NCBI GenBank assembly: GCA_947491025.1
Contig: CANLIC010000033.1
Coordinates: 1 to 47,894 of the forward strand
Direction of reading: 5' to 3'
Origin: Myxococcales bacterium
Lineage (GTDB): Bacteria; Myxococcota_A; UBA9042
Length of the DNA stretch: 47,894 bases
The position numbers and the translations under genes were made by a program. Every line of letters starts with the position of its first letter. The stretch's first letter is position 1. The notes under the pieces were generated by a model. The model did not search any database, had not been told where the DNA came from, and saw only the letters and a list, made by a program, of their open reading frames with translations. Below are positions 9,811 to 16,845 of the stretch, piece by piece.

Positions 9811-10488
9811 CTAGCCCCGCCACGGATCAAAGGTGCCGAACGACCAGAGATGGCCGAAGGGGTCGCGGCAGACGTAGTCGCGTCCGCCGTAATGCTGGTC
9901 GGTGAGCGGCCGAACCAGCGTCGCGCCGTGCGCCATCACCTTGTCATGGTGGGCATCGACTTCGGCCACTACGACGTAGACACCGGCGGTCGCTGGGCCG
10001 GTTCGCGCCGGCGCCACCAACAGCGCGTCGGGACCCTCACGGCTCGAGCTGACCATGATCATCGCGTTGCCGTAGGTGAGTTGGGCGTGTGCCACGCGGC
10101 CGTCTGGCGAGTCGTAGACGACCTTGCGCTGGAAATCGAAGGCAGCGCAGAGCCATGCGATCGCGGCAGGGGCGTCGTCGTAGGTGATGGTCGGCATCAG
10201 TGGGGTCGGCGTCAGCGGCGGCCCCTCCGGGCCCTGGTGCTGCGCCTTCCACGTCGCGTAGGGCATGCCATAGATGGCGTCGCGGGCTTGCTCCTTGTCG
10301 AGCGGGGCGCCCTGCGACTCGGCGGCCGCGGCCAGCCACTTGCCCAGGCAATTGCGGCAGAAGTCGGCGAGTCGCATCAAGTCGATGTTCTGGACCTGCG
10401 GCCGGTCGCGCAGGTGCGAGACCAGGCGGCGGAAGGCAGCGGCCTCGAGCGCCTGCTGGGTGGCTGGGTCGAGCTCGTCGAACTTCAT
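9811..10488 (-). CDS. DUF1244-VOC fusion protein
   Basis: The protein is 225 residues in two clear parts. Residues 1-86 match DUF1244 (Pfam PF06844), with FRRLVSHLRDRPQVQNIDL, then FCRNCLGKW (Cys44 and Cys47) and IYGMPYATWKAQHQ. Residues 96-225 are a VOC-type domain beginning PTITYDDAPAAIAWL and ending YVCRDPFGHLWSFGTFDPW, the layout of PhnB/glyoxalase-like proteins. DUF1244 normally stands alone at about 95-100 residues, so the fusion is uncommon. Its function is unknown. ATG at 10488 has GAGGA eight bases upstream, while ATGs at 10494 and 10503 are poorer. The longer open frame up to 10839 is Arg-rich and unlike protein. Confidence 0.85.
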   Translation of the reverse strand: MKFDELDPATQQALEAAAFRRLVSHLRDRPQVQNIDLMRLADFCRNCLGKWLAAAAESQGAPLDKEQARDAIYGMPYATWKAQHQGPEGPPLTPTPLMPTITYDDAPAAIAWLCAAFDFQRKVVYDSPDGRVAHAQLTYGNAMIMVSSSREGPDALLVAPARTGPATAGVYVVVAEVDAHHDKVMAHGATLVRPLTDQHYGGRDYVCRDPFGHLWSFGTFDPWRG

Positions 10489-10840
10489 GTTCATGTTCCT
10501 CATCGGCGCGTGGGCGACCGCCGACGCTGGCGGGCCATGACGATCTTGCGCGTCCGAGCCCTGGCAGGCCGCGACGCGTGGCCTCTGGCCTTTGCGTTGT
10601 CCGGCTGACCCGCGGAAGAGGCGACCACTGCGAGTCGCCGGCCGCGGCCAGCCGGTCGGCTTCAACGCCGCAGCGAGATCGCACGGCTCGGCGCCGGCAT
10701 CAAGGCCTGCGGCGGAATCGGCGTCGCTGCGCCGAGATCGCTGGCGCCGCTTGCGCCAGAGGCCCGGGACCAGCGATCGTACGGCAGCGGCCATCCACGC
10801 CCTGCCGGCGCTGGACACGACGCCGCCCACCGAGCGCAAC
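10489..10840. other. 352-base divergent intergenic region
   Basis: This gap separates the DUF1244-VOC gene from the radical SAM gene, which point away from each other. The open frames across it translate to Arg/Pro-rich sequence without domain character. It holds a perfect 7-bp inverted repeat with a 5-base loop (CTGGCGC, CGCTT, GCGCCAG) at 10741-10759, about 80 bases before the radical SAM start. I see no convincing promoter hexamers and no RNA gene. Confidence 0.4.
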
Positions 10841-12286
10841 GTGACCGATCTGCTGCTGGCCCACGGCTGGTTCCTGCACGACGACCCTGCAGAACAGCGC
10901 GCGATGCGGCCCTACCCGCCGCTCGGCCTGCTCTACGTGGCCGCCCACCTCCGCAGCGTCGGCGTCGACGTCGCGGTCTGGGACGGCACTTTTCACTACC
11001 GCGGCGAATTCGTCTCCGCGCTGCTCGAGCAGCGGCCGCCGGTGGTTGGCTTCTATGCCAACATGGTGACACGCAAGAACATCCTGCGCATGGCGGCGGT
11101 GGCGCGACGCATGGGTGCCCGCACCGTCGTCGGCGGCCCGGACCCCGCCAACTACGTCGAGCGCTACCTCGACGCCGGTATCGACGCCGTCGTCATCGGC
11201 GAGGGCGAGTTGACCCTGGCCGAGGCGCTGCCTCGCCTGCTCGCCGCTGGGCCGCCGGGCCGTGTCCCTGACCTGCACGACGTGGCCGGGGTCGCGTTTC
11301 GCGGCGCTGACGGCAACACCTTTCGCACAGCGCCTCGGGCGCAGATCAAGGACCTTGACGCGATGCCAGGTCCGGCGCGCGATCTCATCGATCTCGATGC
11401 CTATCTCGCCTGCTGGAAGCGCCACCACGGCGTCTCCTCGGTCAACCTGATTACGGCCCGCGGCTGTCCATTCCACTGCAACTGGTGCAGCCACGCCGTC
11501 TACGGCCACAGCCATCGCCGTCGGAGCCCGACCCACGTCGCCGATGAGGTCGAAGAGCTGCTGCAGCGCTACCGGCCCGACCAGCTCTGGTTCGCCGACG
11601 ACGTCTTCACCATCCACAAGAAGTGGCTCCAAAAGTTCGCCGCCGAGTTGGAAGGGCGCGGCGTGCGGGTCCCATTCGAGACGATCACCCGCGAGGACCG
11701 CCTCGACGACGAGACCATCGACCTGCTGGCCAAGATGGGCGCGCGCAAGATCTGGGTCGGGGCGGAGAGCGGCAGCCAGCGCATCCTCGACGCGATGCAG
11801 CGCTCGACCGACGCCAGCCGTGTGGTCGATGTGGTGCGAAAGCTGCGGGCGGCTGGCATCGAGACGGGCATGTTCCTCATGCTGGGCTACGAGGGCGAGG
11901 ACCTGTCCGACCTGGAAGCCAGCATCGATATGGTCGCGCGCGCCGCGCCGGACGTCTTCTTGACCACGGTCAGCTATCCAATCGCCGGCACGCCGTACGC
12001 TGAGCGAGTCGCCGACCGCACTTTCACGACCCGCGCGTGGCAGGATGGCTCCGATCGCGACCTCGCCATCGTCGGCCGCCACAGCCCGCGCTGGTTCGAC
12101 GCCGCCAACCGCTGGCTGGTCCACGAGGTCGCTGCCCGACGCGCCCGACAAGCCGGCATCCGCGGTGTGCGCGAGGCGGCCCGCCTCGGTTGGGCCACCA
12201 GCCAGGCCGCCCTAGGCCGCGCCGCCATGCGCTGGTACGAGCAGGAGCGCGTGGTGGCACCCAGCGAATCGAGCGCCCCCGCCTGA
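10841..12286 (+). CDS. B12-binding-domain radical SAM protein
   Basis: The product is 481 residues. Residues 1-135 form a Rossmann-like cobalamin-binding domain (LLLAHGWF, YPPLGLLYVAAHL, VVGGPDPANY, VIGEGELTLAEAL). Residues 200-400 are a radical SAM barrel with the cluster motif CPFHCNWC (Cys209, Cys213, Cys216) and WVGAESGSQRIL. This is the BchE/P-methylase-like layout (methylation or ring rearrangement of an unreactive carbon). The cobalamin domain lacks the DxHxxG base-off His, as in BchE. The substrate is unknown and no pathway neighbours identify it. A GTG at 10841 is chosen because homologous sequence begins there, although the site before it is weak. The 83-codon upstream extension is Arg-rich and unlikely. 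Confidence 0.83.
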   Translation: MTDLLLAHGWFLHDDPAEQRAMRPYPPLGLLYVAAHLRSVGVDVAVWDGTFHYRGEFVSALLEQRPPVVGFYANMVTRKNILRMAAVARRMGARTVVGGPDPANYVERYLDAGIDAVVIGEGELTLAEALPRLLAAGPPGRVPDLHDVAGVAFRGADGNTFRTAPRAQIKDLDAMPGPARDLIDLDAYLACWKRHHGVSSVNLITARGCPFHCNWCSHAVYGHSHRRRSPTHVADEVEELLQRYRPDQLWFADDVFTIHKKWLQKFAAELEGRGVRVPFETITREDRLDDETIDLLAKMGARKIWVGAESGSQRILDAMQRSTDASRVVDVVRKLRAAGIETGMFLMLGYEGEDLSDLEASIDMVARAAPDVFLTTVSYPIAGTPYAERVADRTFTTRAWQDGSDRDLAIVGRHSPRWFDAANRWLVHEVAARRARQAGIRGVREAARLGWATSQAALGRAAMRWYEQERVVAPSESSAPA

Positions 12287-12499
12287 GAGGGCTCCCACGC
12301 CGAGATCTCAGGCCGCAGCCCGCTCGCAGCCCAAGGGCGAGTTCGGCGGCACGGGCAGCCGGCCTGCCGAGCCGTTCACGTGGCGCGACGACTGGGCGGT
12401 CGCGGCGCAAGGGCCGGCCACGCCACCATCCCGAGCGCCCGAATCGCCCCGAACGACGCGTCCTTGGCGGGGGAGGTCACTGCCGACTCCTGCTGCCCC

Positions 12500-12527
12500 T
12501 TGCACCGGCCTAGAACCCCCCTACACT
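12500..12527 (+). promoter_or_regulatory. Candidate promoter for the SpeD-like gene
   Basis: TTGCAC (12500-12505) and TACACT (12522-12527) are separated by 16 bases and lie about 40 bases before the ATG at 12567. The -10-like hexamer shares four of six bases with TATAAT. The same pair (TTGCAG, 16 bases, TACACT) occurs upstream of the oxidoreductase operon at 47711-47738. Confidence 0.4.
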
Positions 12528-12566
12528 CCCCCCGCCGGCGCGCCCGCAGCGCCACTGGAGGCCGAA

Positions 12567-13370
12567 ATGCTGCACCTCACGCTCGACGGCTTCGGTGGCC
12601 ACCGCTCGCGCTACGACGACATCCGTCTCGTGCAGGAGTTGCTCGAAGAGGTCCCGTCCCGCCTCGGCCTGCAACCGGTGATGCCGCCGATGATGCTGCC
12701 CTACTACAACGGCGTGGAGCCGGATGACTGCGGCATCTCTGGATTTTTGTTCCTGGCCGGCGGTCACTTTACCATCCACACCTTCAGCTTCCGCGAGGTC
12801 TTTTTCGCCGACCTGGTGTGCCGCGACGCCTTCGAGCCCGAGCAGGCCGGCCTGCTGATCAAGCGCGCGCTGCCCGTCGAGACCGCCCACCTCGCCACTG
12901 TCGGCCGCGGCCGCGCTGCGACCCACCGCGACGCCGCCGTGCACCCCGCCGAGGACTTCGGGCCGCATCTGATGATCAACATCGACGGCTACAGCGGACC
13001 GAAGGACATGGACGGCCTGTTCCAGCTCTTCGACAACCTTCCAGAGCGCATCGACATGACGCCGATCATGCGCCCCTACGTGCTCCCCTCGCGGTTGGCC
13101 GACGGCAGCCGGGTGGTGTCGGCGATGACGATGATCGCCGAGAGCCACATCGCACTGCACTGGTTCGAGGCGACCGGGCGCGCCTACTTCGACATCTTCT
13201 CGTGCAAGTTCTTCGACATCGAGCCCGTGCTCGCCGAGCTGCTGCGGGCGTTCCCGGGCGAGTCGCACGAGACGCGCCTCATCGCCCGCGGCCGCGGCTA
13301 TACCGCGTACCGCACCGAGCGCAGCGCCGAGTACGCTCGCACCAAGGCCTGGTTGCCGGCGCGCGTGTAG
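12567..13370 (+). CDS. Tandem SpeD-like protein (AdoMet decarboxylase family)
   Basis: The protein has 267 residues in two SpeD-like halves. The second half carries the full pyruvoyl site: AESHIALH with Glu192-Ser193-His194, His198 five residues after the serine and Cys213 twenty after it. This spacing equals Ser63/His68/Cys83 of Thermotoga maritima SpeD. The first half has GGHFTIHTF at the same place, with Gly-Gly instead of Glu-Ser. It keeps His71 and has Cys85 one residue short of the expected spacing. So only the C-terminal half should self-cleave to form pyruvoyl. The family makes decarboxylated AdoMet for spermidine, and some homologues decarboxylate arginine or ornithine instead. GGAGG sits five bases before the ATG. 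No spermidine synthase gene is adjacent. Confidence 0.85.
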   Translation: MLHLTLDGFGGHRSRYDDIRLVQELLEEVPSRLGLQPVMPPMMLPYYNGVEPDDCGISGFLFLAGGHFTIHTFSFREVFFADLVCRDAFEPEQAGLLIKRALPVETAHLATVGRGRAATHRDAAVHPAEDFGPHLMINIDGYSGPKDMDGLFQLFDNLPERIDMTPIMRPYVLPSRLADGSRVVSAMTMIAESHIALHWFEATGRAYFDIFSCKFFDIEPVLAELLRAFPGESHETRLIARGRGYTAYRTERSAEYARTKAWLPARV

Positions 13371-13521
13371 CCGCGATTCAGCGGCGGCAGCGATGGCAGG
13401 TGGGTGGTGCGGCAGCACAGCCACGTTCTAGCAACGCGGCGGCCGGGCGGGCGATTCGAGGCGCCCCTTGTGGCTTCGCGGGCCATGGACGCTGCGCAGC
13501 CGGCGGACTACGCTCTCAGCG

Positions 13522-14970
13522 ATGTCGCCGCCCATCGCCAGCCCAGCCTCTGACACCACGCTGAGGCCGATGCGCTACACCACGACCGACTCGACCGGCG
13601 GGTTCGGTCAACGCCTGACCGAGGGTGCGCTCGGGCTGCTGCGCGCGCTGTTGCTGCGCCTCGTTCGCTTGTACCATCCGGTGATCGCGCGGGCCGGCCC
13701 CGCTCTGCCGACTTCGCCGTGTATCGTCGTCGCCAACCACCCGAGCGGCCTCATGGATCCGCTTGTCCTGCAGCTGGCCATCGGGCGGCGTCTGGCATTC
13801 CTCGGCAAGGCGCCGCTCTTCGCCAACCCGGTCGGACGGCTGGCGATGGCGGCCTTCTCCGCGATCCCTGTGGCGCGGCGGCAGGACGCGCGCGCACCCG
13901 AGGATGAAGAAGCGGCAGCAGCGCGCAATGCCGCGACGTTCGAGGCCTGCCGCCACCTGCTGGGGCGGGGGGGTGACCTGGCGCTCTTCCCCGAGGGCGT
14001 CAGCCACGACCACCCCGGCCTGCGCACGCTGCGCACCGGCGCCGCCCGCATCGCCCTGTCGGCGCTGGAGAGCCCAAGCGCCCCAGCGACGCTCTCGATC
14101 TGCCCGGTGGGCTTGCTCTATCGCAGCAAGGGCACGTTCCGCAGTCAGGTCTCCGCGCTGGTCGGTGAAGCGATCGACGTCCGCGCGTTCGCCACAGCGA
14201 ACGGCCACGGCCCGGAGGCGGTGCGGGCGCTGACCGATGCGCTGACCCTCGAGCTCGGCCGCCTGGTGCTGCATGCCGAGTCGGCGGCGATGGCCGATGG
14301 CCTGCGGCTCGTCGCGGCCTTGACCAGCCCGGGGGCAGACGTCGGCGCCGTCCATCAGCGGGCGTTGCAGCTGGCGGCGGCGTTCGCCGAGCTGCAACGC
14401 GACGATCCGGAGCGCGCCGCTGCCCTGGTCGAGCAGGCGCAGGCTTTTCTGCAGATGGCCGATGAGCTCGGCCTGCTTGCGAGTGAGGACGAACGCGCGG
14501 CGCTGGTGCTCGAGGGCAGCGCCGGCAGCGCCCGTCGGTTTGCCCGCGCCACCGCGTCGCTGCTCCTGTTGGCGCCTTTTGGTCTCTGCGGCGTGGTGGG
14601 CAACTGGCTCCAGTGGCGCCTGGTCGGCTGGTTGGCGCGGCGGTTGGCCGGCGGAGAGCAAGACGTCGTCGCGACCTACAAGCTCATCGGGGGACTGTTG
14701 CTGTTCCCCGCCGGCTGGTTGGCGCTTGGGACCCTCAGCGTGTGGCTCGGGGCAAGCGTCGGCGCTGGCGCGGCGGTCGCGCTGGTGGCGGCGCTGACGG
14801 CGCCCCTGGCGCTGCGCTTCGCCGAGCGGCTGGACGTGCGGCGGCGGGCCATGCGGGCCGGCTGGCTGCGCCTTTACCGCGCCGACCTGGCTTTTGGGCT
14901 GGCGGCCCGGCGTCGCGAGTTGGCGCTGGCGGTGCAGACCGCGCTCGGCGAGCCCGGTACAACCGCCTAA
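13522..14970 (+). CDS. PlsC-type glycerolipid acyltransferase
   Basis: The product is 482 residues from ATG 13522. Residues 65-290 are a PlsC/LPLAT acyltransferase domain with block I NHPSGLMD (residues 72-79) and block III FPEGVS. These hold the catalytic His-Asp pair and the glycerol-phosphate-binding Glu-Gly. The reaction would be acyl transfer to lysophosphatidate or a related lysolipid at the inner membrane. The C-terminal third has two long hydrophobic stretches (LLLLAPFGLCGVVGNWL and LLLFPAGWLALGTLSVWLG, then VALVAALTAPLAL), so the protein is longer than a bare PlsC and membrane-embedded. The start is uncertain: TACGCT at 13509-13514 sits close to ATG 13522, and another ATG at 13570 follows GAGG by only three bases. 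It ends directly at the large folded element at 14966. Confidence 0.82.
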   Translation: MSPPIASPASDTTLRPMRYTTTDSTGGFGQRLTEGALGLLRALLLRLVRLYHPVIARAGPALPTSPCIVVANHPSGLMDPLVLQLAIGRRLAFLGKAPLFANPVGRLAMAAFSAIPVARRQDARAPEDEEAAAARNAATFEACRHLLGRGGDLALFPEGVSHDHPGLRTLRTGAARIALSALESPSAPATLSICPVGLLYRSKGTFRSQVSALVGEAIDVRAFATANGHGPEAVRALTDALTLELGRLVLHAESAAMADGLRLVAALTSPGADVGAVHQRALQLAAAFAELQRDDPERAAALVEQAQAFLQMADELGLLASEDERAALVLEGSAGSARRFARATASLLLLAPFGLCGVVGNWLQWRLVGWLARRLAGGEQDVVATYKLIGGLLLFPAGWLALGTLSVWLGASVGAGAAVALVAALTAPLALRFAERLDVRRRAMRAGWLRLYRADLAFGLAARRRELALAVQTALGEPGTTA

Positions 14971-15132
14971 GAGCCCCAACGAGAACAAGTCGTCAGCGCG
15001 GGCGCCAGGGCGCCCCGTGGGCAAGGCGCTGCGACGCAGGAATACCGGAGGTATTTCAAGGAGCTGCAACGCAGCTCACGGGGATGCATCGGCGTCCGCA
15101 GCGATCGACTTGTCGAAGTTGGGGCCCTAAGG
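14966..15132. repeat. Long folded intergenic inverted-repeat element
   Basis: The space between two convergent genes is almost entirely self-complementary. Outer arms 14966-14980 and 15118-15132 pair at 13 of 15 positions, including GCCCCAAC with GTTGGGGC. Five unpaired bases on each side follow. CAAGTCG (14986-14992) then pairs with CGACTTG (15106-15112), followed by two more pairs beside one bulged T. Next, 14998-15006 pairs with 15091-15099 (nine pairs, one of them G-U), and CCCCGTG (15013-15019) pairs with CACGGGG (15077-15083). Inside are three hairpins: CTGC-GAC-GCAG (15029-15039), AATACC-GGA-GGTATT (15041-15055) and AGCTGC-AAC-GCAGCT (15062-15076). The outer arms overlap the stop codon of the acyltransferase. 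It could be a bidirectional terminator, a structured RNA, or a folded-DNA mobile element. The last is suggested by an attC-like box-spacer-box layout. Confidence 0.75.
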
Positions 15133-15133
15133 G

Positions 15134-16672
15134 TCAGCGCGGCCGCTGCGGCAGCCAGCGGCCTGGCTGCATGCGCACCCGGCCGCCCGCCGAGATCCAC
15201 AAGGTCGGGCGCCACTCGACGCCGATGATGGGCGGGAGCGACCACCGGCCGATGACCCAGATCCAGCGTCCGCTGGCCCACATCCAGTAGCCGGCAATCC
15301 ACACCGCGCCGTACACCGGGCAGGCCGGTGGCGGCTCTACGCGCAGCGGCGGCGGCAGGGCCGGTGCCTCGACGTGCACGGCGAGCGCCGGGGCGGCATC
15401 CGGCACCTTCCACCAGCCGCCGAGCCAGAACCAGCCCTGGCAGGTGTAGACCCAGTAGCCGGTGACCCACTCGCTGTCGGTCGTCGACTGTGGCGGCAAG
15501 GCCTCGGTCTGGGCCTCGGGCGGGGGTCCGTCGGGGCGACAGACCTGCGGCGGCGGCGGCGGCGGCGGCTGGAGCGCCAACCGCTCCTGTTCGCGGCGCG
15601 CCTGCTCGGCCTTCTCTTGCTGGCGCGCCCGGAGGGCAGGCCAACCGCCCCTGCCCCAGCACCCTTCATCGTCGAGGTGCGTGCGGCAGAACTCAGCCCG
15701 AATGCGCCGCTTCTCTTGGTTCGCGCGCCACTCGACCTCCCACTTGCGCTGCCGCTCGGCGGCCTCGCGCGCCTGCTCGAGCCGTTCACGCTCGCGCTCA
15801 CGGGCCTGCTCCTCCAGGTGGGCGATCCACTCTGCCTCGCTGACCGAAGGCCGCCCTGCGGCCTGCTCGACGACGAAGACGACGTCGGACCAATCCAGCG
15901 GTTGCTCGCTCCAGACCTCGAGGCGCAGCGCGAGGCCGGGCGCCCAGCCCTTGGCTTCGAGATCGTGCACCTCGCGTCGAAGGGAGACCACATGCGCCTC
16001 GTGGCTACCCACGGCGGCCCCGCCGTCGACCCGGACCAGCACGGCCACGCGGCTGTGCGTCGGCGTGGCCATGGGCGCCGCAGCGGCCGGCGCGGGCGCT
16101 GGGGCGGGCGGCGGTGCCGGCAGGGGCGGCGGCTCCCAGCCCGCCGGCGGCCCGACCGGCACCGGCGGCGGCAGCGGGGCAGGCAAGGGAGCCGGAGAGG
16201 GCAGCGGCGGCGGCGGCGGGGCGGGCAAGGGAGCGGGAAGGGGTGGCGGCACGACGACCGTCTGCGGCGGCCCCTCAGCGGGCGGCGCGGGCGCGGGTTC
16301 CGCGTCAGCGCTGACGGCCGCGCTGGGTCGCTCGAGACAGCGGCGGTTGTCGGGATCGGGGTCCGGTACCCTGACGTTGCTGCCATTGGCCATGGTTCGC
16401 CACTGGGCGGTGCGAAAGACGCCGCGGCTCTGCACGTTTCCGGCCAGCGTCAGGCGGTAGTGCGCGACCAAGGGCCGCGGGGACTGAACCCGCACGTCCA
16501 AGGCCTCGCCCCAGCGCCCCCCCAGCGTCTGTCGCTCGATGAGGAAGGGGCCCTGGCTGCAGGCGCCGTCGACCTTGAGAGCGACCGGTCGTTGGTCGAC
16601 GAACTGCAGCGAGGGGCCGCAGCCGGCGACGAGGGCGGTCAGGGCGAGTGCGGCGAGTGCGGTGCGGGTCAT
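15134..16672 (-). CDS. Proline-rich lipoprotein with WXXGXW repeats
   Basis: The protein has 512 residues. A lipoprotein signal ends LVAGC (Cys18). Residues about 30-110 form a small conserved-looking domain. Residues 122-200 are almost only Pro, Ala and Leu. Residues about 205-275 form a second compact domain, and a charged helical segment follows (residues about 280-370, rich in Glu and Arg). The C-terminal part contains WVTGYWVYTCQGW and WIAGYWMWASGRWIWVIGRW, which match the WXXGXW/YXWGXW repeat (Pfam PF12779). These repeats occur in outer-membrane-associated proteins of unknown role. A surface or periplasm-spanning position is likely. GGAGG five bases before the ATG supports the start. 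It shares a divergent control region with the flavoprotein gene at 16846. Confidence 0.82.
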   Translation of the reverse strand: MTRTALAALALTALVAGCGPSLQFVDQRPVALKVDGACSQGPFLIERQTLGGRWGEALDVRVQSPRPLVAHYRLTLAGNVQSRGVFRTAQWRTMANGSNVRVPDPDPDNRRCLERPSAAVSADAEPAPAPPAEGPPQTVVVPPPLPAPLPAPPPPPLPSPAPLPAPLPPPVPVGPPAGWEPPPLPAPPPAPAPAPAAAAPMATPTHSRVAVLVRVDGGAAVGSHEAHVVSLRREVHDLEAKGWAPGLALRLEVWSEQPLDWSDVVFVVEQAAGRPSVSEAEWIAHLEEQARERERERLEQAREAAERQRKWEVEWRANQEKRRIRAEFCRTHLDDEGCWGRGGWPALRARQQEKAEQARREQERLALQPPPPPPPQVCRPDGPPPEAQTEALPPQSTTDSEWVTGYWVYTCQGWFWLGGWWKVPDAAPALAVHVEAPALPPPLRVEPPPACPVYGAVWIAGYWMWASGRWIWVIGRWSLPPIIGVEWRPTLWISAGGRVRMQPGRWLPQRPR

Positions 16673-16705
16673 CGTGGCCTCCGATACAAGGGACGGACAA
16701 GCGCC

Positions 16706-16722
16706 GGGCTCGATTCGAGCCC
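16706..16722. promoter_or_regulatory. 17-base palindrome in divergent control region
   Basis: GGGCTCGA (16706-16713) and TCGAGCCC (16715-16722) are perfect inverted repeats around one central base. The site lies 34 bases upstream of the lipoprotein start at 16672 and 124 bases before the flavoprotein start. It has the form of an operator for a dimeric repressor or activator, but no regulator gene is adjacent. Confidence 0.4.
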
Positions 16723-16845
16723 AGCCCGATCATGACGGCGGCGGCGGCTGCGTTGCCGAAGGCCAAGAGGCGGTGCAGGCTGCTGCCTGCGGCGCGACAC
16801 CTGCGCGAACTGCGACGGCGCAGCGGGCGGCGAGGACCGGGAACG

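Noticed and set aside
14966..15132. Calling the folded element a true integron attC site
   Set aside because: The layout is suggestive, but the core boxes deviate from the consensus at the outer base, there is a single site, and no integron integrase or cassette array is visible.
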